DNA of 10,386 nt from Eubacteriales Family XIII. Incertae Sedis bacterium. GTDB taxonomy: Bacteria; Bacillota; Clostridia; Peptostreptococcales; Anaerovoracaceae. The notes below the pieces were generated by a model. It was not told the origin of the DNA. It was given only the letters and a program-made list of their open reading frames with translations, and did not search any database. The stretch is from positions 1 to 10,386 of the forward strand of contig JAISEX010000311.1 in the NCBI GenBank assembly GCA_031263875.1, in the 5' to 3' direction. Shown here piece after piece: positions 1-5,967 of the stretch. The position numbers and the translations under genes are program-made. Position 1 is the stretch's first letter; the number at the start of each line of letters is the position of its first letter.

Positions 1-43
1 GCTAAGCCGAATTAAAAAGCATAATTCGCATGGGTAAAATGGG

Positions 44-66
44 GGCCGCGCAGAAATGTCGCGGCC
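44..66. other. GC-rich hairpin near the left edge
   Basis: A perfect 7-bp stem (GGCCGCG at 44-50, CGCGGCC at 60-66) closes a 9-nt loop. Only a mixed TCTCTGT follows, so it is a poor intrinsic terminator. It may end an upstream transcript or be part of the repeat-rich spacer. No gene is visible to its left. Confidence 0.35.
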
Positions 67-106
67 TCTCTGTACATTGTTGCGTCGCTTCCGCTCAGGA
101 CGTCAT

Positions 107-229
107 TAGAGTTGTAACGAAATTAAAATTAAGTACAACAAACGTAAACGATTATGGCGTAAATTCAACCTGATTTGCGGTCAACTCGTTGCCATAATAT
201 GGAAAACGGCTAATTTCGTTACAACTCTA
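107..229. mobile_element. MITE-like element with 19-bp perfect inverted ends
   Basis: Positions 107-125 and 211-229 are perfect inverted copies of 19 bp, starting TAGAGTTGTAACG. The outermost two bases are TA on both sides. The arrangement can therefore be read as a 119-bp element with 17-bp ends and a TA target duplication, the pattern known for IS630/Tc1-mariner type elements. A second perfect inverted pair lies inside (ATTATGGC at 151-158, GCCATAAT at 191-198), so the whole element can fold into a long hairpin. It contains no ORF and is AT-richer than its surroundings. It lies just left of a repeat fragment and may have inserted into it. A transposase in trans is inferred; none is in the window. 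Confidence 0.7.
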
Positions 230-230
230 T

Positions 231-288
231 TGCAAGCGGAGCAGTTGCGAGGCGAAGCCGAGTCACATCCTAAGCGAAGCAATCCAGA
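231..288. repeat. Dispersed repeat fragment, left-hand copy
   Basis: The segment ends with CGAAGCAATCCAGA (275-288), which is repeated exactly at 10103-10116 in the palindromic repeat at the other end of the window. The upstream part (GCGAGGCGAAGCCGAG, 247-262) is built from the same GCGA/GAAGC words. The likely matching left part of the repeat lies at about 78-105, on the other side of the MITE, so the MITE probably interrupted it. It is non-coding. Confidence 0.5.
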
Positions 289-352
289 GAACCGTTCTTG
301 CAATCAATAAAAATGTTTCATAATAGTGTGTCGTGTTTTTCGTGAAAATTAC

Positions 353-381
353 TTGAACGTGCGTTCGTAGCGAGGTATAAT
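353..381 (+). promoter_or_regulatory. Strong sigma-A type promoter without an obvious gene
   Basis: TTGAAC (353-358) is followed by a 17-bp spacer and a consensus TATAAT (376-381). This matches the housekeeping consensus at 11 of 12 positions, and the local DNA is AT-rich. Transcription would begin near 388. A purine-rich Shine-Dalgarno-like stretch (411-420) follows, but the only start near it, ATG at 432, meets a stop after two codons. The promoter may make a small RNA, may drive the rpsF operon through a 700-nt leader, or may be left over from a gene displaced by repeats. Confidence 0.6.
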
Positions 382-387
382 ATTTAT

Positions 388-559
388 ATAAAAACAACAC
401 GAAGATCGAAAGGGAGAAGGCGATAAAAGAAATGCGGTAATATAAAGAGTATAGAGATATTTAATATGAGAAATGGCGGCTCAGAACGAGAATGATAGAC
501 GGTGCGAAGACGGCATGGAAGTTCGCGCATGTCCCGCGCACGGTAGAGCGCCACGGGCT
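388..559 (+). other. Transcribed spacer with very short ORFs and repeat segment A
   Basis: This stretch lies downstream of the 353-381 promoter. It has a two-codon ORF (ATG 432, stop 438-440) after a GGGAGAAGG stretch, then a nine-codon ORF (465-494), whose stop overlaps the ATG of a 72-codon ORF at 492-710. The last runs straight through two non-coding repeats, so I do not call it a gene. The segment 525-547 is repeated in inverted form around 9932-9955; 15 bp (533-547 against 9932-9946) match exactly. Confidence 0.3.
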
Positions 560-643
560 AACGTTCGCTACGCTCACTCCTCCGCTCGCGTTGCTCGCTT
601 CGCTGTCCTGTTTTACATTGCGGCTAAAGCCGCGTAAAACAGG
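560..643 (-). repeat. Hairpin repeat B, copy 1 (inverted)
   Basis: Read on the minus strand, this is a 37-nt hairpin followed by a tail rich in GCGAAGCGAG words and ending GCGAACGTTA. The stem is CCTGTTTTAC + GCGGCT, a TT loop, AGCCGC, a 3-nt bulge, then GTAAAACAGG. The same unit occurs in direct orientation at 1584-1670 and 1671-1740. Compared with copy 2, the fourth stem pair changes from A-T to G-C on both sides, so pairing is kept. It is probably a mobile REP-like or MITE-like non-coding element. Confidence 0.7.
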
Positions 644-658
644 CAAAGCTCCTGTACC

Positions 659-831
659 TCTGCCAAGGGATAGGAGGGGTGCGGTAGCAGCCGCGAAGCG
701 GCCGAAGTGAAGCGGAACCCCGGATAGCCCGGTGGGGCACTCAAAAATATAAGGCCATTTTTGTGAGTGCCTGCGTGTAAGACTATCCCGCGGGTTACGC
801 ACAAAATCATTTTGAGCGCCCCATGCGCCCG
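659..831 (-). repeat. Structured repeat C, copy 1 (inverted)
   Basis: The core at 721-831 aligns without gaps over 111 bp to the reverse complement of 9594-9704, with about 87 identities by hand count. Its ends form a 13-bp stem (734-746 with 810-822), GGGGCGCTCAAAA pairing with TTTTGAGTGCCCC when read on the minus strand, with one G-T pair. Weaker similarity continues to about 659 (CTATCCCTTGG on the minus strand). A reading frame stays open through both copies, but differences are spread evenly over codon positions, so I treat it as non-coding structured DNA or RNA. Confidence 0.7.
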
Positions 832-993
832 TATCGGTCGCTTGCGGGCGAAACACCGTGGGGGCGATTGGGGGACTGCGGCTTGTGCGGCGATGCCCGT
901 GCTCGCGGGCAATCTTGCCATCAAAGCGAACTTGTGGGTTGCGCTTGCGGTTGACCCCTGTGCTGTGCGGCGGCGAAAACCGAAATCCGGCGC

Positions 994-1022
994 TTGCGGC
1001 GGGGGCGCTGGTGTTGTATAAT
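994..1022 (+). promoter_or_regulatory. Promoter of the rpsF (S6) operon
   Basis: TTGCGG (994-999), a 17-bp spacer and a consensus TATAAT (1017-1022) lie 77 bp before the rpsF start. Transcription would start near 1029, giving a leader of about 70 nt with two hairpins. This is the only strong housekeeping promoter directly in front of the ribosomal-protein and replication genes. Confidence 0.7.
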
Positions 1023-1024
1023 AA

Positions 1025-1092
1025 AGAGCATTAATTTGGAACAATGCTCTCTGCTCAGGGGGAACCTGAGCCATTCAGTCCGGAGGGAGGTG
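1025..1092 (+). promoter_or_regulatory. rpsF leader with two hairpins, possible S6:S18 autoregulatory site
   Basis: Two perfect stems follow the promoter: AGAGCATT (1025-1032) with AATGCTCT (1043-1050), and GCTCAGG (1053-1059) with CCTGAGC (1065-1071). The first overlaps the predicted transcription start, so it may form only partly. A CCGG lies at 1080-1083 just before the strong ribosome binding site GGAGGGAGGTG (1082-1092). Many bacteria carry an rpsF leader RNA, with a conserved CCG, that binds the S6:S18 complex and represses the operon. Position and the second stem fit that idea, but I did not match the full consensus, so this is an inference. Confidence 0.4.
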
Positions 1093-1098
1093 AAAACA

Positions 1099-1398
1099 AT
1101 GAATCGTTATGAAATTATGTTCATCATCGCGAACGCGCTTGAAGATGAACAGAAGGAAGCTACCATCGAAACCGTTAAGGGTATTATAAATGATGGCGGC
1201 GAAGTCACGAAGGTCGATGTTATCGGATCTAAGCGGCTTGCTTATCCTATCCAGAAGAAGAACGACGGCTACTATGTACTCGTTGAGTTCAACGCGCCGG
1301 CGGATCTTCCGAAGGAATTGGATCGGAGGCTGCGGATATCCGACAGCGTTATCCGGCATCTCATTATCAATAAAGATGAAGATAAGGCGAGCGCCTAA
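1099..1398 (+). CDS. rpsF: 30S ribosomal protein S6
   Basis: S6 binds the central domain of 16S rRNA as a heterodimer with S18 in the small-subunit platform. The 99-residue product starts MNRYEIMFII, the typical S6 opening beta-strand, and contains GSKRLAYPIQKKNDGYYVLV (about residues 43-62), the most conserved part of the family. Length matches the usual 95-100 residues. I chose ATG 1099 because GGAGGGAGGTG ends 6 nt before it; an in-frame start at 994 would lie in the promoter. In most Firmicutes ssb and rpsR follow closely, but here a 510-bp repeat array separates rpsF from ssb. The C-terminus is short, without the long acidic tail of E. coli S6. Confidence 0.97.
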   Translation: MNRYEIMFIIANALEDEQKEATIETVKGIINDGGEVTKVDVIGSKRLAYPIQKKNDGYYVLVEFNAPADLPKELDRRLRISDSVIRHLIINKDEDKASA

Positions 1399-1575
1399 GG
1401 CCGAGTAAGTATGAGGGCTTCGCTTTTCCGTATAATTGTGCGGCGGGCGAGGCGTTCTGGCGGGAGCGGACGTGGCGGAGCCCGCGTATGCGCGATCTGG
1501 CTCGTACTTCGTTCACCGTCGCGAGTGCGTGCGATAAAACGGCGGAGCCGCGCGCGTTTCTCACCTTTTGCCTCG
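1399..1575 (+). other. Spacer after rpsF without recognisable gene
   Basis: Nothing coding is convincing here. A TATAAT lies at 1431-1436 but has no -35 partner at 16 to 18 bp. No intrinsic terminator follows rpsF, so transcription could run on into ssb. The stretch is GC-rich and leads into the hairpin array that starts near 1576. Confidence 0.4.
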
Positions 1576-1831
1576 GAATGTTGCCTATTTTACGCGGCTT
1601 TAGCCGCAGGGTAAAATAGGACAGCGAAGCGAGGCAACGCCGAGCGGAGGAAAGAGCAAAGCGAATGTTGCCTATTTTACGCGGCTTCAGCCGCAGGGTA
1701 AAACCGGACAGCGAAGCGAGGCAATGCAAGGCGAACGTTGCGCGAGTCGGTAAAACGGACGGCAAAACAGCAAAGCAGTTGCGAGCAAAGCGGCGGCAAG
1801 GAGCGGAGAAGCGGGCAATGCGAACGTTACA
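1576..1831 (+). repeat. Tandem array of hairpin repeat B (copies 2, 3 and a remnant)
   Basis: Copy 2 (1584-1670) is 87 bp: a hairpin (CCTATTTTAC 1584-1593 with GTAAAATAGG 1611-1620, inner stem GCGGCT/AGCCGC, TT loop) plus a 50-bp tail rich in GCGAAGCGAG and ending GCGAATGTTG. Copy 3 (1671-1740) is nearly identical over the hairpin and first part of the tail but has a tail deletion of about 17 bp and two broken stem pairs. A degenerate fourth unit (about 1748-1829) keeps GGTAAAACGGAC and ends GCGAACGTTA, but has lost the first half of the stem. The array lies inside the S6-SSB-S18 operon, so its hairpins should be present in the mRNA. Confidence 0.75.
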
Positions 1832-1908
1832 TGCGAGGCGGAACGGAGCCAAAACTCTTGCATCACGGCCAATGACGCATAACGCAAAGAAATGAGGAGG
1901 AGTAACCA

Positions 1909-2385
1909 ATGAATTTGGTGGTTATTATAGGGAATCTCGCGAGAGATCCGGAAATCAGATATGGCGCGAACAATCTTGCCATCGCGAAATTTACGGTGGC
2001 GGTAAACAGGTTTTCGCGCAAGGGCGGTGATGACCCGGGCGCCGACTTTATTCGCGTTACCGCGTTTGACAAGCAGGCCGAACTTATAGAGAAGTATCTG
2101 TCGAAAGGCAGAAAGGTTGCCGTCGAAGGCCGCATCCAAACCGGCAGTTATGACGGCAAGGATGGCCAGAAGGTCTACACGACGGACGTTATCGCGAACA
2201 GGGTCGAATTCCTGGGCAGCCGCGGAGAAGGCGGCGGTTCGGGAAATTACGGCGACGCGGCGGCTTCCGGCGGTTCGGGATATGCCGCTTCCGGCGGAGC
2301 AGGCCAGAGCAGCGCGCCGCAGAACGCGCCCGGGGACGTGCCCTCGGCGTTTGCGGAAATGGATGACGATGACCTGCCGTTCTAG
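1909..2385 (+). CDS. ssb: Single-stranded DNA-binding protein SSB
   Basis: SSB coats single-stranded DNA at replication forks and recruits repair and replication partners through its C-terminal tip. The 158-residue product has the OB fold at about 1-104 (opening MNLVVIIGNLARDPEIR, with FIRVTAFDKQAELIEKYLSK and VEGRIQTGSY). A Gly/Ser/Ala-rich flexible linker spans about 105-145, and the acidic tip MDDDDLPF is at 151-158, the canonical SSB tail. ATG 1909 follows the ribosome site GAGGAGG with good spacing. rpsR follows 62 bp later, the usual S6-SSB-S18 order. No separate strong promoter was seen, so it probably depends on read-through from rpsF across the repeat array. Confidence 0.97.
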   Translation: MNLVVIIGNLARDPEIRYGANNLAIAKFTVAVNRFSRKGGDDPGADFIRVTAFDKQAELIEKYLSKGRKVAVEGRIQTGSYDGKDGQKVYTTDVIANRVEFLGSRGEGGGSGNYGDAAASGGSGYAASGGAGQSSAPQNAPGDVPSAFAEMDDDDLPF

Positions 2386-2447
2386 TATTATGCTCAAACG
2401 GGCAAGAATTATGCTAACAAGCAACGATAAGGAGTGACAAAGCAATA

Positions 2448-2693
2448 ATGGACAAACCAAGAAAAAGCGGGGGCGGGATGGGCTTACGCCGGAAAAAAGT
2501 ATGCCAGTTCTGCGCCGACAAGAACGCAAAAATTGACTATAAAGATACGGAGTTGTTGTCGAAGTTCGTGACGGAGCGGGGAAAGATCCTGCCGAAACGC
2601 GTGACCGGCACCTGCGCCATCCATCAGCGTGAAATCGCGAACGCCATCAAGCGCGCGCGCATCGTGGCGTTGATGCCGTACATCAAAGACTAA
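2448..2693 (+). CDS. rpsR: 30S ribosomal protein S18
   Basis: S18 pairs with S6 on the 16S rRNA platform. The 81-residue product has the conserved core [20 protein letters not shown] and the ending [19 protein letters not shown]. It holds CQFC (residues 19-22) and TCAIH (about 55-59), giving three cysteines and a histidine that could bind zinc, as in the Cys-containing S18 forms known from many bacteria. ATG 2448 follows AAGGAGTG (2429-2436). rplI begins 18 bp after the stop. In B. subtilis yybS and yybT (gdpP) lie between rpsR and rplI; here there is no room for them. Confidence 0.97.
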   Translation: MDKPRKSGGGMGLRRKKVCQFCADKNAKIDYKDTELLSKFVTERGKILPKRVTGTCAIHQREIANAIKRARIVALMPYIKD

Positions 2694-2711
2694 GACCGAA
2701 AGGGATATACA

Positions 2712-3155
2712 ATGCAAGTAATATTAGTGGAAGACGTAGCGGGCAAAGGCAAGGCCGGCGACGTTGTTAAAGTAGCCGACGGATACGCCCGGAACTATTT
2801 GCTGCCGCGTGGCGTGGCGATTCCCGCGACGGACGCGAACATGAAGTCCATAGAGCACCGCAAGGCGAAGCTGGCCGCGAACCGGGAGCAATCGCTTGCG
2901 GAGGCGCAGGAAACGGCCGAGAAGATCAACAGCCTGAGCGTGACGATCACGTCAAAGTCCGGCGAGGGCGGAAGGCTTTTCGGCTCCATTACCTCGCAGG
3001 ATATTGCGAACGCTGTCAGCGAACAGCACGACGTGTTTATCGACAAGCGCAAAATCTCACTTGACGCACCGATCAAGGCGGTCGGCGTGCATCCCGTGGA
3101 GATAAAGATCTATCCCGAGGTGACCGCGACTATACGGGTTCTCGTCGAAGCCTGA
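2712..3155 (+). CDS. rplI: 50S ribosomal protein L9
   Basis: L9 binds 23S rRNA near the L1 stalk and helps keep the reading frame. The 147-residue product has the family's N-terminal RNA-binding domain (MQVILVEDVAGKGKAGDVV, then DGYARNYLLPRGVA at 23-36). A long connecting helix of about 40-74 and a C-terminal domain with GGRLFGSIT (87-95) follow. Length matches the usual 147-150 residues. The start has a modest GAAAGGGA ribosome site at 2698-2705. It is followed 30 bp later by dnaB, the standard rplI-dnaB pairing of Firmicutes. Confidence 0.97.
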   Translation: MQVILVEDVAGKGKAGDVVKVADGYARNYLLPRGVAIPATDANMKSIEHRKAKLAANREQSLAEAQETAEKINSLSVTITSKSGEGGRLFGSITSQDIANAVSEQHDVFIDKRKISLDAPIKAVGVHPVEIKIYPEVTATIRVLVEA

Positions 3156-3185
3156 CGCGCGGGCGCATACAGGAGCTAGAGGAAT

Positions 3186-4670
3186 ATGGCCGAGAGGATT
3201 CCGCCGCACAGCGACGCTGCCGAGCGTTCGGTGCTCGGCGCGGCGTTGCAGAGCAAGCAGGCGCTTTACGATATGATGGAAACGCTTGACGGTTCCGATT
3301 TCTTCGTGAAAGCGCACGCCTTGATATTTGACGCCATGTACCGGTTGCATAAAACCGGCGCGGCCGTGGATATCATTACGGTTTCCGAAGATTTAGACCG
3401 GAACAAACAGCTTTCCGCCGCGGGCGGACGGGCGTATCTTGGCGAGCTGACGAGCGCGGTGCCGTCGCCGCTGAACGCGATGCAGTATGGCGTGATCATC
3501 AAAGAAAAATCAAAACTGCGAAGGCTTATCGAGCAGTCGGGCGATATTATAACGATGAGTTACGACAGCACCGAACCGGCGAACGACATTCTGAGCAAGG
3601 CGGAAAATAAGATACTGGAGATAGCGCAGAGTTCGCAGGCCCACGAGATCGTTTCGGTGGGCGACGCGATACGCCAGAGTCTTGAGAAGATCCGCGAACA
3701 TTATGAATCGGGGCGCAAGCTGCTCGGCATTACGACGGGCTTCGGCCGGCTCAATAAAATCACGTCGGGTTTTCAGAAACAGGACCTCATTATTCTCGCG
3801 GCGCGGCCCAGTATGGGAAAGACGGCGTTGGCGCTGAATTTCGCGCTGAACGCGGCGATGCGGGAAGACGCGACCATTATGATATTCAGCCTCGAGATGG
3901 GTGAGCAGGCGCTCGCGCAGCGCATACTCAGCATTCTCAGCGAGGTGCCGCTCAGCAATATCCGCGACGGCAGCTTTTCCAACAGCAAGGACGATACGGA
4001 GAAGATAAACAAGGCGCTCGAACGGCTCGGCAAGCTGAATATAGAGATAGACGCGGCGACGGGCAGTTCCATTAACGAGATGAAGAATAAGTGCCGCCGG
4101 CTGAAACAGAAGCTTGGCCTCGATCTCGTTATCGTGGACTATCTGCAGTTGATGTCGCTTTCGGGCTCGGAACGGCTGGATAACAGGACGCTTGAGATAG
4201 CCGCCATTACGCGCATGTTGAAGCTGATGGCGAAGGAGCTCGACTGTCCCGTTATCGTGTTGTCGCAGACGAGCCGCGATTACGAAAAGCGCAGCGGCCG
4301 CCCGATGTTATCGGATCTGCGCGATTCGGGAGCGATAGAGCAGGACGCCGACCTCATTATGTTCATCCATAATAAGTCCTCGAAAGAGCAGGACGATGAC
4401 GACGATGAGTTTCATTACGATCCGGATATCAACCGTATGCTGCTGATATTGAAGCATCGAAACGGGGAAACCGGCGATGTGATATTGCGGTGGATCGGCG
4501 CGTATACGAAATTCGTGGATGTTGAGTTTCGGATGGCGGCGTCACCGTATGAGGTGTCGGGAGATTCGCGCGGGTCGGCGGCGGGCGATGAAGACGGATA
4601 CACGAACGGGGGTGGCGGCGCGGATATTCCCGAGGAAAATTACGCGCCAAAGCCGAAATTACCGTTCTAA
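3186..4670 (+). CDS. dnaB: Replicative DNA helicase DnaB
   Basis: This is the hexameric helicase that unwinds DNA at the fork (named DnaC in B. subtilis). The 494-residue protein has the N-terminal helical domain (about 7-110), a linker helix to about 175, and the RecA-like ATPase domain (about 180-447). Visible motifs are Walker A ARPSMGKT (206-213), the SLEM motif with catalytic Glu237, Walker B VIVDYLQLM with Asp318, SDLRDSGAIEQDAD (376-389), and KHRNG with the likely arginine finger Arg425. An acidic run EQDDDDDEF (401-409) lies in the loop before the last strands. The C-terminal extension (about 455-494) is Gly/acid-rich and ends PKPKLPF, similar in its last three residues to the SSB tip. 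ATG 3186 follows AGGAG. purA starts 24 bp downstream. Confidence 0.97.
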   Translation: MAERIPPHSDAAERSVLGAALQSKQALYDMMETLDGSDFFVKAHALIFDAMYRLHKTGAAVDIITVSEDLDRNKQLSAAGGRAYLGELTSAVPSPLNAMQYGVIIKEKSKLRRLIEQSGDIITMSYDSTEPANDILSKAENKILEIAQSSQAHEIVSVGDAIRQSLEKIREHYESGRKLLGITTGFGRLNKITSGFQKQDLIILAARPSMGKTALALNFALNAAMREDATIMIFSLEMGEQALAQRILSILSEVPLSNIRDGSFSNSKDDTEKINKALERLGKLNIEIDAATGSSINEMKNKCRRLKQKLGLDLVIVDYLQLMSLSGSERLDNRTLEIAAITRMLKLMAKELDCPVIVLSQTSRDYEKRSGRPMLSDLRDSGAIEQDADLIMFIHNKSSKEQDDDDDEFHYDPDINRMLLILKHRNGETGDVILRWIGAYTKFVDVEFRMAASPYEVSGDSRGSAAGDEDGYTNGGGGADIPEENYAPKPKLPF

Positions 4671-4694
4671 ATATTGATCAAAGGGGCGACAGAA

Positions 4695-5966
4695 GTGGCA
4701 AAGACAATAGCAGTTATCGGCTCGCAATGGGGCGATGAGGGAAAAGGCAAAATTATAGACTATCTCGCGACGGGCGCGGATATGGTGGTTCGCGCGCAGG
4801 GCGGGGCGAACGCGGGGCATTCCGTGGTAATAGAGGGCAAGCGGTATTCGCTGCATCTGATACCGTCGGGCGTCCTGAACGACAACGCGGTAAACATTAT
4901 CGGGAACGGGGTCGTTTTCGATCCGCCGGCTTTCCTTGCGGAACTCGATTCGCTGCGCGCGGACGGCGTTGCGGCGGATAAAATCTATATAAGCGACCGC
5001 GCTCACGTGGTTTTTCCGTATCATAAACTTTTGGATAAACTCGCGGAGGAGGCGCGCGGCGCGAACAGTATCGGCACGACGCTGAAGGGCATCGGGCCGT
5101 GTTATATGGACAAGGTGGAGCGCAGCGGCATTCGGATATGCGATATGCTTTCGGCGGGATTCAAGGAGAAACTCGCGGGCCGTATCGCGGCTAAAAACGA
5201 GATCATCGTCAAGCTGTACGGGGGCGAACCGCTTGACGCGGACGCGGTTATCGCGGAATATGAGGCGTATGCCGGCCGGCTTGCGCCCTACGTGCGCGAT
5301 ACGGGCATAATGGTGGACGAGGCGATTTCGTCGGGAAAAACCGTGCTGTTTGAAGGCGCGCAAGGTTCTATGCTCGACCTCGACCTCGGTTCTTATCCCT
5401 ATGTAACGAGCTCCCACCCGGTCTCCGGCGGCTTTGCCGTGGGCGCTGGTATCGGCGAGGGCCGCATCGAGGAGATAATCGGGATCACGAAGGCGTATAC
5501 GACGCGGGTCGGCGAGGGGCCGATGGTGACGGAGCTTTTGGATGGGATGGGCGATTTGATCCGCGAGCGCGGGCACGAATACGGCGTTACGACGGGACGA
5601 CCGCGCCGCTGCGGTTGGTTTGACGGCGTTGTGTGCCGTTACACGGCGAGGATAAACGGCACGACGGGTCTTGCGCTGATGCTGCTTGACGTTCTCGATG
5701 AATTCGACGAGATAAACCTGTGCTATGCGTACGAGGCGGACGGCGAGCGGCTTGACTATTATCCCGCAAGCCTCGAGAAGGTGAGCGCGTGCCGCCCGGT
5801 GTATAAGACTATACGGGGCTGGAAGCGCGATATTTCGGCGGTAACCTCGTGGGACGAGCTGCCGGCCGAGGCGCAGGCTTATGTTTCGGAAGTGGAAAAA
5901 ATCTGCGGTGTGCCGGTGAAATTTATTTCCGTTGGCCCGGGGCGCGAACAGACGATAGTGCGGTAA
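4695..5966 (+). CDS. purA: Adenylosuccinate synthetase
   Basis: PurA joins IMP and aspartate using GTP to form adenylosuccinate, the first committed step from IMP to AMP, in the cytoplasm. The 423-residue product has GSQWGDEGKGKI (9-20, catalytic Asp14), QGGANAGH (35-42, catalytic His42), GTTLKGIGPCYMDK (127-140), EGAQGSMLDLDLGSYPYVTS (220-239), TTGRPRRCGWFD (299-310), and VGPGREQTI near the C-terminus. Length is normal. I prefer GTG 4695 because AAAGGGG (4680-4686) lies 8 nt upstream and the protein then begins VAKTIAVIG; an in-frame TTG at 4674 has no ribosome site. It ends 1 nt before the next start, so translation is probably coupled. purA near dnaB and walRK is the B. subtilis arrangement. 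Confidence 0.96.
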   Translation: MAKTIAVIGSQWGDEGKGKIIDYLATGADMVVRAQGGANAGHSVVIEGKRYSLHLIPSGVLNDNAVNIIGNGVVFDPPAFLAELDSLRADGVAADKIYISDRAHVVFPYHKLLDKLAEEARGANSIGTTLKGIGPCYMDKVERSGIRICDMLSAGFKEKLAGRIAAKNEIIVKLYGGEPLDADAVIAEYEAYAGRLAPYVRDTGIMVDEAISSGKTVLFEGAQGSMLDLDLGSYPYVTSSHPVSGGFAVGAGIGEGRIEEIIGITKAYTTRVGEGPMVTELLDGMGDLIRERGHEYGVTTGRPRRCGWFDGVVCRYTARINGTTGLALMLLDVLDEFDEINLCYAYEADGERLDYYPASLEKVSACRPVYKTIRGWKRDISAVTSWDELPAEAQAYVSEVEKICGVPVKFISVGPGREQTIVR

Positions 5967-5967
5967 C

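Noticed and set aside
461..856. 131-codon minus-strand frame sharing a GAW..QN..F..NP..D / IFECPTGLS peptide with the + strand frame at 9581-9811
   Set aside because: It looked like a conserved small protein, but the similarity is limited to the 111-bp repeat, substitutions are not biased to third positions, and the ends form a covarying stem. A structured repeat explains it better.
1584..1740. CRISPR-like array
   Set aside because: The two repeats are 87 bp apart but the similarity covers hairpin and tail together with no unique spacers, and the tails are shared. They are tandem repeats, not CRISPR.
4659..5576. 305-codon open frame on the minus strand across purA
   Set aside because: It is antisense to a clear PurA with all catalytic motifs, and its translation has no family features.
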